From contig NC_060886.1 of the NCBI RefSeq assembly GCF_014805685.1, positions 30,851,362 through 30,915,361 of the forward strand: a stretch of DNA of 64,000 nt, read 5' to 3'. This document shows positions 1 to 10,921 of this stretch, one piece after another (within the stretch, counting starts at the first letter, position 1; every line of letters begins with the position of its first letter). This stretch comes from Silurus meridionalis (Eukaryota > Chordata > Actinopteri > Siluriformes > Siluridae). The notes under the pieces are model-generated. The model was not told the origin of the DNA, made no database searches, and worked only from the letters and a program-made list of their open reading frames with translations. The translations under genes and the position numbers were made by a program.

Positions 1-1080
1 TAGAACCCTCCCACTTCTACCTACACTATGAATACTAATGAGTATATAATTCCATTCAGATTGTTTACAGCGATCCTAAGAGATCATCTTATACGATAGT
101 AAGCAATAAAAAAAACTATATATATCAAGGTCACCACTCGAATCAATCTCAGCAGAAACGTGGATTAATATGGAATGAATGAATAAATGATTTAGAGAGC
201 ACAGCATTTGCCTGTTGAAAGTCCCCGGAAGGCATCAGGTATCCGGAAAACAAGTACAATAGCTCAAATACCTGAAGAGAGACAGTTGGATGCATTAGGA
301 AGATCCACAGATTTATTCAATCAAAATTGTACTGAAATAGAGCGCTGATGAGCAATAAAGTCTTGGGAAATCATTTCCATTGTGGTCTTAAAAAGTATGT
401 CAGATGACATCATCGTAGAAAATAATAGTGTCAATTTCTTGGATGTGTACTTAATAATTAGAGACTAATTTATTCCTTTTTTTTATGAGCAACTTTTATC
501 ATTCTCAACATTCTCTACTTTCAACAGAAACAGAAAGTGAAGGGATTTTTCAGCTTTCTTTTGGATTGTCTCTTTATAATGGATTGCACAGAGCCGCTAT
601 CCCCAGAAATTGGCTGCGAAAACCAAAATGGACTTCAATTAATTCGCTGGCCAAATGTTTTTATAGTTGACACTTAAACTAATGCAGCTTTCTTCACTAA
701 ATTCCTGTTTTTTTTGTCCAAATCGTTGAAGAATCAATCTTATTGAATGCTTTTTGAGCCATTTTCTTACCAGATCATTAATTAAGACATGGCCTACATC
801 ATTTATTGTTGATCTCTCAATATATAAATAAAAGAGAGCAACAGCGTCTTTATGCTGCCTTTAGAAACTGCCTAATTCTGCCTAAATGTCAGATATCGAG
901 GATTAAACATTTTGAAGCTCAGCTTTTTTTCTCTATTTCTATCCACTAATAGATGAAATGAGTTTGATGAAGCAAAATAGTAGCACGTGTAAAGGTAAAC
1001 ACCCCAAAGTTGATTTGTAGTTGTTTTTCTTGTACCAATGATTTTGTGGAAAGGTATGAACTGTTTCAAATTAGAAGACT
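1..1080. other. Unique A+T-rich DNA, no gene seen
   Basis: No repeat family, RNA gene or convincing open frame is visible. The short open frame near 485-670 has no recognisable motif and no splice or promoter context. Confidence 0.5.
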
Positions 1081-1081
1081 T

Positions 1082-1735
1082 AGACTCCACCTTTTTCCTA
1101 TTGATTAGACTCCTCCCCATTCCCATTGCTCAGACTCCTTTCCCATTGATCAGACGCCTACATTTCTTATTGCTCAGACTCCTCCCTTTTCCCACTGCTC
1201 AGACTCCTTCTCTGTATTTTTCTCAGACTACTTACTTCTCCCATTGCTCAGACTCCTACCTTTCTTATTGCTCAGACTCCTTTCTTTTTCATACTGTTCA
1301 GACTCATCTCTCTCCCATTGCTCAGACTCCTTCCCTTTATTTTTTCTTAGACTCCTCACTTTTCCTATTGCTCAGACTCCTCCGTTTCCTATTGCTCAGA
1401 CTCCTCCCCATTCCCATTGCTCAGACTCCTCCCCATTCCCATTGTTTAGACTCCTATTGCTCAGACTCCTACATTTCTTATTGCTCAGACTCCCCTTTTC
1501 CCACTGCTCAGACTCCTTCTCTGTATCTTTCTCAGACCACTTCCTTCTCCCATTACTCAGACTCCTACCTTTCTTATTGCTCAGACTCATCTCTCTCCCA
1601 TTGCTCAGACTCCTTCCCTATACTTTTTTCTTAGACTCCTCCCTTTTCCCATTGCGCAGACTCCTCCCCTTTCTAATTGTTCTGATTCCTACTCTTTCCC
1701 TTTGATCAGACTCCTACCGTTTCCTATCAGCCTGC
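1082..1735. repeat. VNTR with a 'cagactcct' core
   Basis: A pyrimidine-rich minisatellite. The core 'gctcagactcct' recurs roughly every 20-40 bases, separated by 'cccattc', 'tttcttatt' or 'tctgtattt' spacers. Longer blocks (a spacer around 'cactgctcagactcc' followed by 'tctgta') occur twice, so part of the array is a higher-order duplication. All three forward frames stay open for long stretches because the period avoids stop codons. The resulting Ser-Cys-Ser-Asp and Leu-Arg-Leu-Leu repeats are not evidence for a protein. Confidence 0.9.
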
Positions 1736-2859
1736 TAACCAGATGCTAAACATAGTCATGATACTCTACATACTGGAACTCAACAGCGTCCTGATTAATG
1801 ATAAACAGGCTTGAGGTGATGAGTGAATTTGTTATACTCTGACTGAAACGTCATCCTTACTAGTATGAGAAAATGAATTTATTGTATTTTGTTTTTAATC
1901 ATTAAAAAAAGAACTATTTCGATACACCATGTAAATACTTTCCGAATTGTTAGAAATTAAAAGTCAGTTTTTCGACTTCATACTTAACATGGACTTGTAT
2001 AAATTTTCCGGTGAATCATTTACAAAATGAAATCATGTCTAACTTGATTGTCAATACAAAAAATATTGTGTATCTTTTTTCTTGTTTGAATTGTCACATG
2101 AAATCGTGTTCACTTCAACTTCTAAAAACGGCTTAATTTCTAGAATAAGAACGAATCCTTTTGCATTTCCATTGTACCAACCCAACATCCATTCCTAAAA
2201 AAAAAAAACAGAGCAGAAAAGATAATAAAATCATCACTTCGGTGCGAAACAACCACAGTGTTCTCATAAGTTCAGAAAATAAATCATCATACTAACAAAT
2301 GCCCAATTATCAGGCAGAGCTCTAGATGGATTAAAAAGGTTCATTATGTTACTGGTCTGGGAATAAAATCAAAGATAAATATGCGCCAAGCTCTTCCAAG
2401 AAGCCAAATAGTGGCAGTGAACCTCATCAACCTCCGGCTAACTGATGATGAATAAACACAGCACAGCTTCGCCGATCTGTCGCTTTGGTCAGCTTGAGAA
2501 GAAGCCTTGCAGCCGCAGATGTTCGAAGTCGTATTTTTCCAGCAGTTTATTAAACGGTGTCTGAAGTTACACACATTTCTTATGGACCAGTTGAAATATT
2601 TATTGTTAGTTTGGAATCGGAATGTGCTCGAGATCGGAGATGAAGATGACGGAGGGTTCAAATGAGAGTTCATTCTCTTGTTGAATGTGTGATATACGGT
2701 ATAAATTCCTCAAGCTTAGTAATTATTGCCAGGGTGAAGGAGACAGATATTATCTCCGATGAAGATGCAGTCTTCTTAAAGATCTTTCATATTAGGGAAA
2801 GAATAAGATCTTAGCATTGTCCTGATTGTCAAATATGGAATTACCTCCTCTTTCATTTA
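1736..2859. other. Unique DNA, no gene seen
   Basis: Mixed A+T-rich sequence with no recognised repeat. A minus-strand open frame near 2344-2673 (109 codons) has no family motif and lacks splice context, so I do not call it a gene. Confidence 0.45.
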
Positions 2860-3723
2860 AATGGTTCTTGGTCAACATGAATGGTTCTGTAAGCAACCAT
2901 TGTCTTCTATGGAACCTTTGCACAAAAATATTTTTATAGTAGAAATAAAGCTTCTTCATGCACAATAATCATAGACACTGATCATGTATAATCTCAAATT
3001 GACCAATTTCATTGGCTACACGATGTAAATAATTTCTACTGTCTATTGCTAATGTAAATGATATTAAAATTCTGACTTTAAAATAGGAAATGGTTCATGG
3101 CTTGTGTAAAAGCGGTGAGTTTTTCATTACCAATGTGCCATTATATAAGTTTGGCTTCTCTGAGGAATCAGTTGGTGGTCATTAAAACAGTTTCACAAGT
3201 TTTTCTATACAAAGAACCTTCAGATTTTTCAACAAAAGTGCTTTTTTAAAAGAACAATCTGCTGAAAAGTTCTTTGTGAAAACAAGAATGAACTTCTGTG
3301 GTTTTGCTTTGAAAACCTGCTACTTCCTGGTAAATGTATTTAATGTAGTTTATAATTAACATTATAATTAAACATTAAACCAAGTGCTTTATATTAAAAT
3401 TATACATGTTCATTGTTTGAGATAATTAAATGTGAAGAACCTTTTCTGCTACACAGAACCTTGTGGAATGGAAAGATTCCACTGATGGTAAAAGTTTCCT
3501 CACAGATCTTTACACCTTGACAAAGAACCACTTAGAACCTTTATTATTGATGAAGAGTGAGTACCAGGGAGACTCTTATGGCACTGAGAGAAACATTCTT
3601 CGTGGAACCAAAATTAGTTTTTCAACAACCTTGCTGTGATGAAAACCCTTTTTTTGTTTTTTTTTCTGACTCATTTATTTGTAAAGGTGTGTAATGAAAA
3701 TTTCCAATAAAAATAAATAATTT

Positions 3724-3851
3724 ACATATAGTATGTTATTTTTACATCTGAAACACTTTTTACTCTGGAGAAACTTTTCTGTTTTTTAAAAAAAGAAAAG
3801 TTTCTCCAGAGTAAAAAAAAGTTTCAGATGTAAAAATAACATACTGTATGT
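3724..3851. repeat. Long inverted repeat (hairpin), about 57-bp arms
   Basis: The left arm 3724-3780 and right arm 3794-3851 are near-perfect reverse complements. They contain 'tatgttatttttacatctg' and its complement, and 'ctctggagaaacttttct' and its complement, around a 13-base A/T loop. Only a few mismatches or A-run length changes are seen. It sits inside the 'ggttct' repeat cluster and could be the fold-back end of a small element. Confidence 0.85.
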
Positions 3852-3955
3852 ACATTTTCGTCTATGGAAAGTTTCTATAGATCTTGAAAGATTCCTCAAA
3901 GGAATGGGAGGAAAAATAATAATAATAACTAAAAATAATTATATATGTGTATTTA

Positions 3956-3987
3956 TAATTATTATTATTATTATTATTATTATTATT
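3956..3987. repeat. (ATT)n microsatellite
   Basis: About ten ATT units running into a T-run. Confidence 0.95.
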
Positions 3988-4330
3988 TTTTTTTTCCTCA
4001 AGAGTCTAAGTTTATTTCTATAGCACTTTTCACAACTGACATTGTCTTTTGTCTACGTTTATATTGGTTTTGGAAAAGTGGTTTTGCTGTGAAGAACAAT
4101 TTCTTGGTTATTATGGGTCCTTTAATGAAAAATTTTAATAAACAGTAGAAATAATTTATTTTAACTCAAAAGTACTTTTTTCTTTTTAAAGTATGTTGTT
4201 TTTTAGAATGGGAATGCTCCATAGATGCTAAAACGGTTCCTCAAAGAAGTGTGTATTGGGCTTCTAACTGGAACTACACCAAACCAAATCTTTCTTCCAA
4301 GTTGACTGGAAGGTTCTTTATTTCAGCGTG

Positions 4331-4839
4331 TGGAAACGGTGTACAGTCTCGGTACACAGTATGTTGTAGTGTAATGATGTAAATCAGTGCTTCAGGTTTG
4401 AAAAGGCTCTGCGATGCCATTCTCACTTCCAGGTACGATCAGTACGAACGTTAGAGAAGACGTTCCATTAAAAAGGTGCTCATGAATATAAGGACTGCGT
4501 GATTATTCGAGTTTACGGCACTCGAGTCCCGGAAGCGTCTTTTTAATTAAGATGTACGTTTCTGATTCAGGCTGAAGGATGACACAAACAAACCGTTTTT
4601 GTTTGTTCAGGGTTTTTCCTCTCATTAGCAAGCTGCAGACGAATTACGATGAATTCAAACAGTGAAGGGATTCATTTACTTTAAATAATGTTCTCAATTA
4701 TGTTGTGTGTGTGTAGTATTTTATTATTAATGCATATGCATACATATTTAAATGTGCCCTTGTTCATGCAGATATTTATATTCTTGTAGATCTTATGTAT
4801 AAGGGGGGGTGTTTTTTTTTGTTTTTTTTTTGCAGCATT
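4331..4839. other. Unique DNA, no gene seen
   Basis: No repeat family or coding signal recognised. It ends in T- and G-runs near 4804-4832. Confidence 0.4.
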
Positions 4840-5075
4840 CTGTTTAAACTCTAAAGATTGTTGGGCATAAAAATCCCAGGAGATCAGCAGTTTCTCAGTC
4901 CATCTGGCAGCAACGATGGCACACTGAACGTGACTGAGATCACGTTTTAGTTTCTCGTTTGATGTAGCAGAGGATGCTACACATTGCACTGGTGTCATGT
5001 TATTGGCTGCTTGGATACTTCCAATAATGAACAGTAATACAGGTGTTCTTAATAAAGTGGCCAATGATGGTTTAT
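4840..5075 (-). mobile_element. Tc1-like element fragment, family D (5' end)
   Basis: The end '5041-5064' reads 'ggtgttcttaataaagtgg', followed by 'ccaatga'. I recognise this as the terminal sequence of a very common fish Tc1-like repeat ('cctaataaagtggccggtgag'). Inward, 'atcccaggagatcagcagtttctcag' continues the same element, split here by small changes. On the minus strand the remnant corresponds to the N-terminal helix-turn-helix part of the transposase, with stops and frame changes. It is 5'-end only; the DDE part is absent. A second short piece of the family is at 30960-31027. Confidence 0.65.
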
Positions 5076-5228
5076 TTACACATGATGCATCAGTTACTTC
5101 AGATGTTATGAATATGGATATTTTAAATTATTTTGTAGTTATAAGTTGATGGCTGTTATTGCTTTTGTCTGTCTTTTGTATAATTTTCTTTCTTCAACAT
5201 CCGGTTCTGTTCCTGTCAGCCCCAGTGT

Positions 5229-6452
5229 AGGGGGTGTGGCCTCAGTGTCGATCCTTTTTAAGAAGGTGTGGCCTCAGTGTCAATCCTTATAAAGGATGCG
5301 TGACCTCAGTGTCAATCCTTATAAAGGATGCGTGACCTCAGTGTCAATACTCATAAAGAAGGTGTGGCCTCAGTGTCAATCCTTATAAAATAGGTGTGGC
5401 CTTGGTGTCAATCCTTATAAAGGAGGTATGACATCTTTGTCAATCCTTATAAAGGAGGTGTGACCTCAGTGTCAATCCTTATGAAGGAGGTGTGGCCTCA
5501 GTGTCAATCCTTATAAAAGAGGTGTGGCCTTAGTGTCAATCCTTATAAAGGAGGTATGACATCTTTGTCAATCCTTATAAAGGAGGTGTGACCTCAGTGT
5601 CAATCCTTATAAAGGATGCGTGACCTCAGTGTCAATACTCATAAAGAAGGTGTGGCCTCAGTGTCAATCCTTATAAAAGAGGTGGCCTTGGTGTCAATCC
5701 TTATAAAGGAGGTGTGACCTCAGTGTCAATCCTTATGAAGAAGGTGTGGCCTCAGTGTCAATTTTTATAAAAGAGGTGTGGCCTTAGTGTCAATCCTTAT
5801 AAAGGAGGTATGACATCTTTGTCAATCCTTATAAAGGTGGTGTGACCTCAGTGTCAATCCTTATAAAGGATGCGTGACCTCAGTGTCAATACTCATAAAG
5901 AAGGTGTGGCCTCAGTGTCAATCCTTATAAAAGAGGTGTGGCCTTGGTGTCAATCCTTATAAAGGAGGTGTGACCTCAGTGTCAATCCTTATAAAAGAGG
6001 TGTGGCCTCAGTGTCAATCCTTATAAAAGAGGTGTGGCCTTGGTGTCAATCCTTATAAAGGAGGTGTGACCTCAGTGTCAATCCTTATAAAGGAAGTGTG
6101 ACCTCAGTGTCAATCCTTATGAAGGAGGTGTGGCCTCAGTGTCAATCCTTATAAAAGAGGTGTGGCCTTAGTGTCAATCCTTATAAAGGAGGTATGACAT
6201 CTTTGTCAATCCTTATAAAGGAGGTGTGACCTCAGTGTCAATACTCATAAAGAAGGTGTGGCCTCAGTGTCAATCCTTATAAAAGAGGTGTGGCCTTGGT
6301 GTCAATCCTTATAAAGGAGGTATGACATCTTTGTCAATCCTTATAAAGGAGGTGTGACCTCAGTGTCAATCCTTATGTAGGGGTGCGGCCTCGGTGTATT
6401 TTTAATTACAGGGGGTGTGGCCTCAGTGTCAGTTCTAATGTAGTAGGTGTGG
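5229..6452. repeat. 32-bp minisatellite, about 38 units, with higher-order structure
   Basis: Consensus unit is 'ggtgtggcctcagtgtcaat' followed by 'ccttataaagga'. Nearly every unit is exactly 32 bases. Diagnostic variants recur in a fixed order: 'gtgtgacctcag', 'tgcgtgacctcag' with 'actcataaagaa', 'gtgtggcctcag' ending 'aaaaga', 'gtgtggccttgg/tag', then 'gtatgacatcttt'. This shows block duplication of several units at a time. One unit near 5679 is 30 bases, and the last three units at the 3' edge are diverged, as expected at array borders. Confidence 0.97.
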
Positions 6453-6482
6453 CCTTATTTTGTGTATCTGATCTTTTACATA

Positions 6483-6913
6483 CAGTGCCCATTAATATTG
6501 GCATCCTTGGAAGATCTGGGCATAGAAAGCTGTAAAAATTGTCTTTATTGTTTAACTTTTTTTATCTTTTGTTTAAAATTGTTTTTTTTCAAACTCTCTG
6601 ATTTCATGGATATCAAATGGTTGCAAAAAAATACAATTATTGGCACCCTGGGATGATATTACTTTCTGTTTCATCTGTTTCAAAGGGATATAAATATGAG
6701 GTAACACATACTCCCATTCGCCGCTCCTGCAATTATTTTATTTTATGATATTTTTAGTCTTTTTTTATTTATTTCTAAAAATTTTGCGGGGTTAAAAATG
6801 TGTTGTGTTGACAATCTTTTATATGTCAGTGAGAGCAGAGATTCTTTGGAAATGAAAGGTAATGCTTTCTTCGCTAATATTTTCAAGGATGCCAGTATTA
6901 GTGGAAAGCGCTG
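6483..6913. mobile_element. Tc1-type MITE, family C, 431 bp with TA ends
   Basis: The left end 'cagtgcccattaatattggc' (6483) and right end 'gccagtattagtggaaagcg' (to 6913) are imperfect inverted repeats, each flanked by TA (6481-6482 and 6914-6915). The sequence just inside the left end, with 'ctgtaaaaattgtctttat' and 'catggatatcaaa', matches a fish Tc1-like repeat I know from its 'attggcaccc' words. No transposase frame is left, so it is non-autonomous. A short open frame at 6447-6656 is a by-product. Confidence 0.8.
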
Positions 6914-7035
6914 TAGCTTCAAATCCCTGAATGATCATTATGAGAATAAAACATTGTGTAATTTTAATATCTTGATGATTTTGCTGTTTTAGATCAGTAC
7001 TGGCATTATTTTAATTCAAATCATGTAAAAACAAA

Positions 7036-7076
7036 ATGATGATGATGATGATAATAATAATAATAATAATAATAAT
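7036..7076. repeat. (GAT)n(AAT)n compound microsatellite
   Basis: Five GAT units followed by about nine AAT units. Confidence 0.95.
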
Positions 7077-7572
7077 TGTGAAAAAAATCAGCCCGTTACA
7101 TATATTATATATAATATATAAATACTATAAATAAAATCTATAATATAATAAAGTAAATAATAACGCAAGCCTTTTTAACAACTTTTCAAAAATCACCAAA
7201 TCCTAGTGTTTTTCCAGCAAACTTTGTAAAATTGTTCCTTGCGATTGTGATTTTGTTTCCGGGGTCTGTGGAGGGGGGTTTCGGGTGGAAGCACATCACA
7301 TTATTCTGCTCCAAAAGCACGATTTGAAATGATTTTGATATGAAAAGACACACTGATTGTGATTGCAACATTTCTAAATATGCAAATAGAAGCAGATTTT
7401 GATGAACCCGAACGTGAGCGCGTGCGGCGATTGTACGGCGTCAAGTGTCAAATGATCAATCTCGTTTAATCACTTGAATTAAACAAATCAGTTTATAACG
7501 ACCTAAAAAGTGATTCAAAAGCACTTTAAGTTTGTGGGTTTTCATCATGGTATTTTTATTTATGCCGTTTTA
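7077..7572. other. A+T-rich unique DNA
   Basis: TA-rich at 7100-7150, then unremarkable. No gene or repeat recognised. Confidence 0.4.
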
Positions 7573-7935
7573 CACACACTATATGGGTTTTATATATATA
7601 AGTGTTGGGAAATGTACACCCATATCTGGTTCTTCTCCAAACTGTTAACACAAACTTCGAGCTACACAATTGTTTAGAACGTCCTTGGATGCAGGAGTAT
7701 TACATTTTTCATTCACTTGAACTAGGAGACCCAAAACCTGTTCCAGTCTGTGCACAAAGCCAGCTACATAAAGATCTGCTTGACATGGGTTGAAGTGGAA
7801 GATCTCCTGCTATAGAGCTCCAAACCTACTTAACACCTTTGAGATGAATGTGAATCTCCACAAAATATAGTGGAACTTCTTTCCAGAAGAGTGGAGTTTA
7901 TCCTAACGCATCGTGGGTAAATCTGTCTCCTCGGC
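7573..7935 (+). mobile_element. Tc1-derived repeat, family A, copy 1
   Basis: Starts in a terminal-repeat remnant 'cacactatatggg'. It then follows the family order: 'ggttcttctccaaactgtta', 'cacttgaactaggagaccc', 'gcacaaagccag', 'gaagatctcctgctatagag', 'aacacctttgagatgaatg' and 'ccagaagagtggagtt'. The former Tc1 transposase C-terminal region (catalytic HDN block, then SPDLNP block) is broken. Part of the central region after 'gaatgtgaa' is deleted. Confidence 0.85.
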
Positions 7936-8490
7936 TACAATGGCACCATTTTATTTCTTTGTTTGATCGTTGTGGGTTTTTTTTTCACAAGAACGAGATG
8001 CTTAAGTAGCAGCACAATCCTCGTGTTGCAGAAGTCGGTGTTTCTCATGAGCGCTTGACGCTGTTAAGCCTCTGTTCCAGTCCTCATGATGATGATGTTC
8101 CATGATTTCCCGTCTCGTCCTCCTGATTTAAATTCCTCTCACTGGTCCATGAGAACTGCTTTAATCTACCCAAATTATCAGGCTACGTGCTGAGCCTAGC
8201 GCATTGTCACAGTTACTTTCCCATCTTTGATTTCTTGTCCTTTTTTCCTTTTCCTCGCATGGTTGCACTTATTCTTTTTGACAACATATTTGTTGTTCTC
8301 CAAGTCCTTTTCACTTTGTTTCGGAAGGTGAGGCTTCTGCCAGGCTTTTATTTATTAATTTATTTATGAAACCCTGAGTATACACTATGGTAATGAGGCT
8401 CCGGCTGTGGTGTTGGGTGAAGAGCTCCAGTCGTGAGTCATCATGTGAAAAAGCAACACGCTTTCAGAAAGAATATATGTAATTGTTTTC
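7936..8490. other. Unique DNA, no gene seen
   Basis: No recognised repeat or coding signal. Confidence 0.4.
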
Positions 8491-8501
8491 CTATCTATCT
8501 A

Positions 8502-8562
<61 letters not shown>
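8491..8562. repeat. (CTAT)n(CTGT)n microsatellite
   Basis: Two to three CTAT units then about fifteen CTGT units. The open frame across it encodes only a CLSV repeat. Confidence 0.97.
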
Positions 8563-8563
<1 letters not shown>

Positions 8564-9082
8564 CCCCTCTGTTCCATACTCCATCTCTCTTTTACAGTAT
8601 CTTTCTCTCTCTCTATGTAGTATGCTGTATATAAGAACAGTGTCTTTACTCCTACTTATTTACCACATGACCACAGACGACGTACCACATGATCTCTCTC
8701 AAGCACATGAAGCCCTACAGAAGGTCTAGAGAAGAAACAGACTCTGTACTGGTAAGAGGAAAAGACATCGTGACGTAGTGACTACTGGTAAGAGGAAAAC
8801 AAAGTGATGATATGCTCAAAAAAAAGAAGTAAAAATACAACGAATTGAAAAAACCCTAGACGTGAAGCCTCCTGGGTAAAATGAGTGCAAAAACTTCACA
8901 AGGAATAACTTTAGGAATGTAAAATATAAATGAGTTCTGATTTGTTTAACACTTTTCCTGGTCACTAAATAATTCCATCTGTATTATTTCCACTGCGACT
9001 TTATTATTCATCGGAAACGGTAGAAAATAGTGTGAAAAAGTTTTTATCACAATTTCTCAAGAGTTACAACTTCTCTGTCATG
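8563..9082. other. Unique DNA, no gene seen
   Basis: No recognised repeat. It ends in a short (CATC)n at 9083-9106 that abuts the next transposon copy. Confidence 0.4.
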
Positions 9083-9104
9083 CCATCTATCCATCCATCC
9101 ATCC

Positions 9105-9515
9105 ATTGTCAAAAGTATTGGGACACCTGCCTGTTCCAGTTGTATATGGTTCCTCCCCAAACTGTTGGAGGAACACAATTATACTGTACAGGACGTCTTT
9201 GGGTGTAGGAGCATGAAATCTTTTCTTCACTTGAATTATGAGAGTTCCAGCATGACAATGCCCCTGTGAAAGCCGATTTCATGAAGATCTGCTTTCCATG
9301 GGTTGGATGATGTGAATGATCTCCAACACTATTGAACATGTTTAGGATGAATTTTTAATGTTGACTGCACCCCAGGTGCACCCTAGGACTTCTCACCACA
9401 CCTACAGCAGTACCTGACTTCACTAACATTCTGGTATCTGAATGAAATCTTACAAATCTCCACAAAATCTAGTGGGACATCTTCTCAGAAGAGTGGAAGT
9501 TAATAAAACAGCAGC
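9105..9515 (+). mobile_element. Tc1-derived repeat, family A, copy 2
   Basis: Begins with the left terminal motif 'aaaagtattgggacacctg'. The family order follows: 'ggttcctccccaaactgttg', 'cacttgaattatgag', 'ccagcatgacaatgcccctg', 'actgcaccccagg', 'ctccacaaaatctagtggg' and 'cagaagagtggaag'. It is nearly complete. The HDNAP block of the old transposase is readable, but the frame is lost downstream. Confidence 0.9.
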
Positions 9516-10014
9516 ACAAGTGCAGTTAATACACCGGTTTTAATTCAGCGTATTAAACGTGTCCTTGGTGTAATTATTAGTAGTGTTAAACCTGACGTGA
9601 GAACTAAGGAGCAGAGTTAAGGTCATTGATAAGAGCATCGTTTGAGTAAAATCTATAATATGACTTATAGGAGATGAAAAGAAAGAACGAAAGAAATGTT
9701 TTTTTCTCTGATTTAATTCAAACTGCAGTGAGGTTCATTGAAAGAGACAGAGATTAGGGTTGATATAATACACTTCTCACACACTCGTTTTTCTTTCTCT
9801 GTCTGTATTTATGTTCTTCCTGGTAACACGTCCGTCCTTATTGAGTTCGAGGATTTCATTGCTGTTGGAAATATCGCATGAATATGACGATAAAGTGACA
9901 CTGAACTGAGAGATGATGAGTGAAGGGAGGAATCGCTCGGGTTCTGCCTCGGAAAATAAAACACGAGAAAAAAGAGAGAGACCGAATTTTACATCCACAA
10001 GTGATAGAGCCCTC
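9516..10014. other. Unique DNA, no gene seen
   Basis: No recognised repeat. Open frames on both strands at 9777-10350 arise from the adjoining CA/GT runs. Confidence 0.4.
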
Positions 10015-10015
10015 A

Positions 10016-10068
<53 letters not shown>
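10015..10068. repeat. (AC)27 microsatellite
   Basis: Pure AC run. It is followed after 16 bases by a GT run of similar length, so the two are reverse complements of each other. Confidence 0.98.
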
Positions 10069-10082
10069 CTTAATCACTACTT

Positions 10083-10084
<2 letters not shown>

Positions 10085-10132
<48 letters not shown>
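10085..10132. repeat. (GT)24 microsatellite
   Basis: Pure GT run facing the AC run at 10015-10068. Confidence 0.98.
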
Positions 10133-10133
<1 letters not shown>

Positions 10134-10426
10134 TGGCCTGTGCTTATATGCCTTTACATTCAGTATACCATCAGTAGAAGTGCGCAGACTAATTTGTATT
10201 ATCATAAAATCATCAAGGGACACTGCTGACACTCCTGCTCTTTTTTTTATCCCTTATCGCTCCCTCTCTTTTATTAGTCTCTTTCACTTTTTTCCATTAT
10301 TTTTATTTTTTTTTCCATTTGAAGAACTTTCAAGTTGTCTGTCTGCTTGAGTAAACAAGTAGAGATTGAGTGTACAAATTCGAAAGCGATTAATTAATTT
10401 GTTTTTTTTATTAATTAATTGTTTTC

Positions 10427-10921
10427 TTCTCTGCCTGCCTGTCTGTCTGTCTGTCTCTGCCTGTCTGTCTGTCTGTCTGTCTGCCTGCCTGTATGTTTGT
10501 CTGTCTCTGCCTGTCTGTCTGCCTCTCTGTCTGTCTGTCTCTCTGCCTGCCTGTATGTTTGTCTGTCTCTCTCTCTCTGTCTGTCTGTCTGTCTCTCTCT
10601 CTGCCTGCCTGTATGTTTGTCTGTCTCTGTCTGTCTGTCTGTCTGTCTTTCTCTGTCTGTCTGCCTCTCTGCCTGCCTGCCTGTCTGTCTGTCTGTCTCT
10701 GTCTGTCTGTCTCTGCCTGCCTGCCTGTCTGTCTGTCTGTCTGTCTCTCTCTGTTTGTCTGTCTGTCTCTCTCTGTCTGTCTGTCTCTCTGCCTGCCTGC
10801 CTGTCTGTCTGTCTCTGCCTGCCTGCCTGTCTGCCTCTGTCTGTCTGTCTGCATCTTGCTTGCTTGCTTGTCTGTTTCTTTGTCTGTCTGCATTTTATTT
10901 ATTTATTTATTTATTTATTTA
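10427..10921. repeat. Complex CTGT/CTGC/CTCT array ending in (TTTA)n
   Basis: About 465 bases of tetranucleotides, mainly CTGT with CTGC, CTCT and CTTG interruptions. A recurrent block 'ctgcctgcctgtatgtttgt' appears at least three times, showing duplication of larger pieces. It then shifts to (CTTG)3 and a TTTA run at 10894-10921. All frames on both strands are open, but only because the unit lacks stops. Confidence 0.97.

Larger units (their letters stand above)
2860..4330. repeat. Cluster of decayed 'ggttct/agaacc' interspersed repeats
   Basis: The stretch is dense in 'ggttct', 'agaacc', 'ggaacc' and 'gaaaaccc' words in both orientations, for example near 2865, 3210, 3455, 3525, 3608 and 4230. 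Fish genomes carry an abundant short repeat built from such words (a gene-sized response of 'aaggttct...gaaccctt'). This cluster looks like several old, overlapping copies. The class (probably a non-autonomous DNA element) is inferred. Confidence 0.4.

Noticed and set aside
1038..1705. Open frames of 153-198 codons in three frames
   Set aside because: They follow the period of the 'cagactcct' minisatellite. Openness comes from the lack of stops in the unit.
2344..2673. A 109-codon minus-strand frame
   Set aside because: Ser- and Asn-rich without any known motif; not supported as a gene.
5229..6452. Regular 32-base repeats resembling a CRISPR array
   Set aside because: The units are contiguous with no unique spacers, and the sequence is vertebrate. 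It is a minisatellite.
9856..10350. Open frames with HTHT and VCVC runs
   Set aside because: Translation of AC and GT microsatellites.
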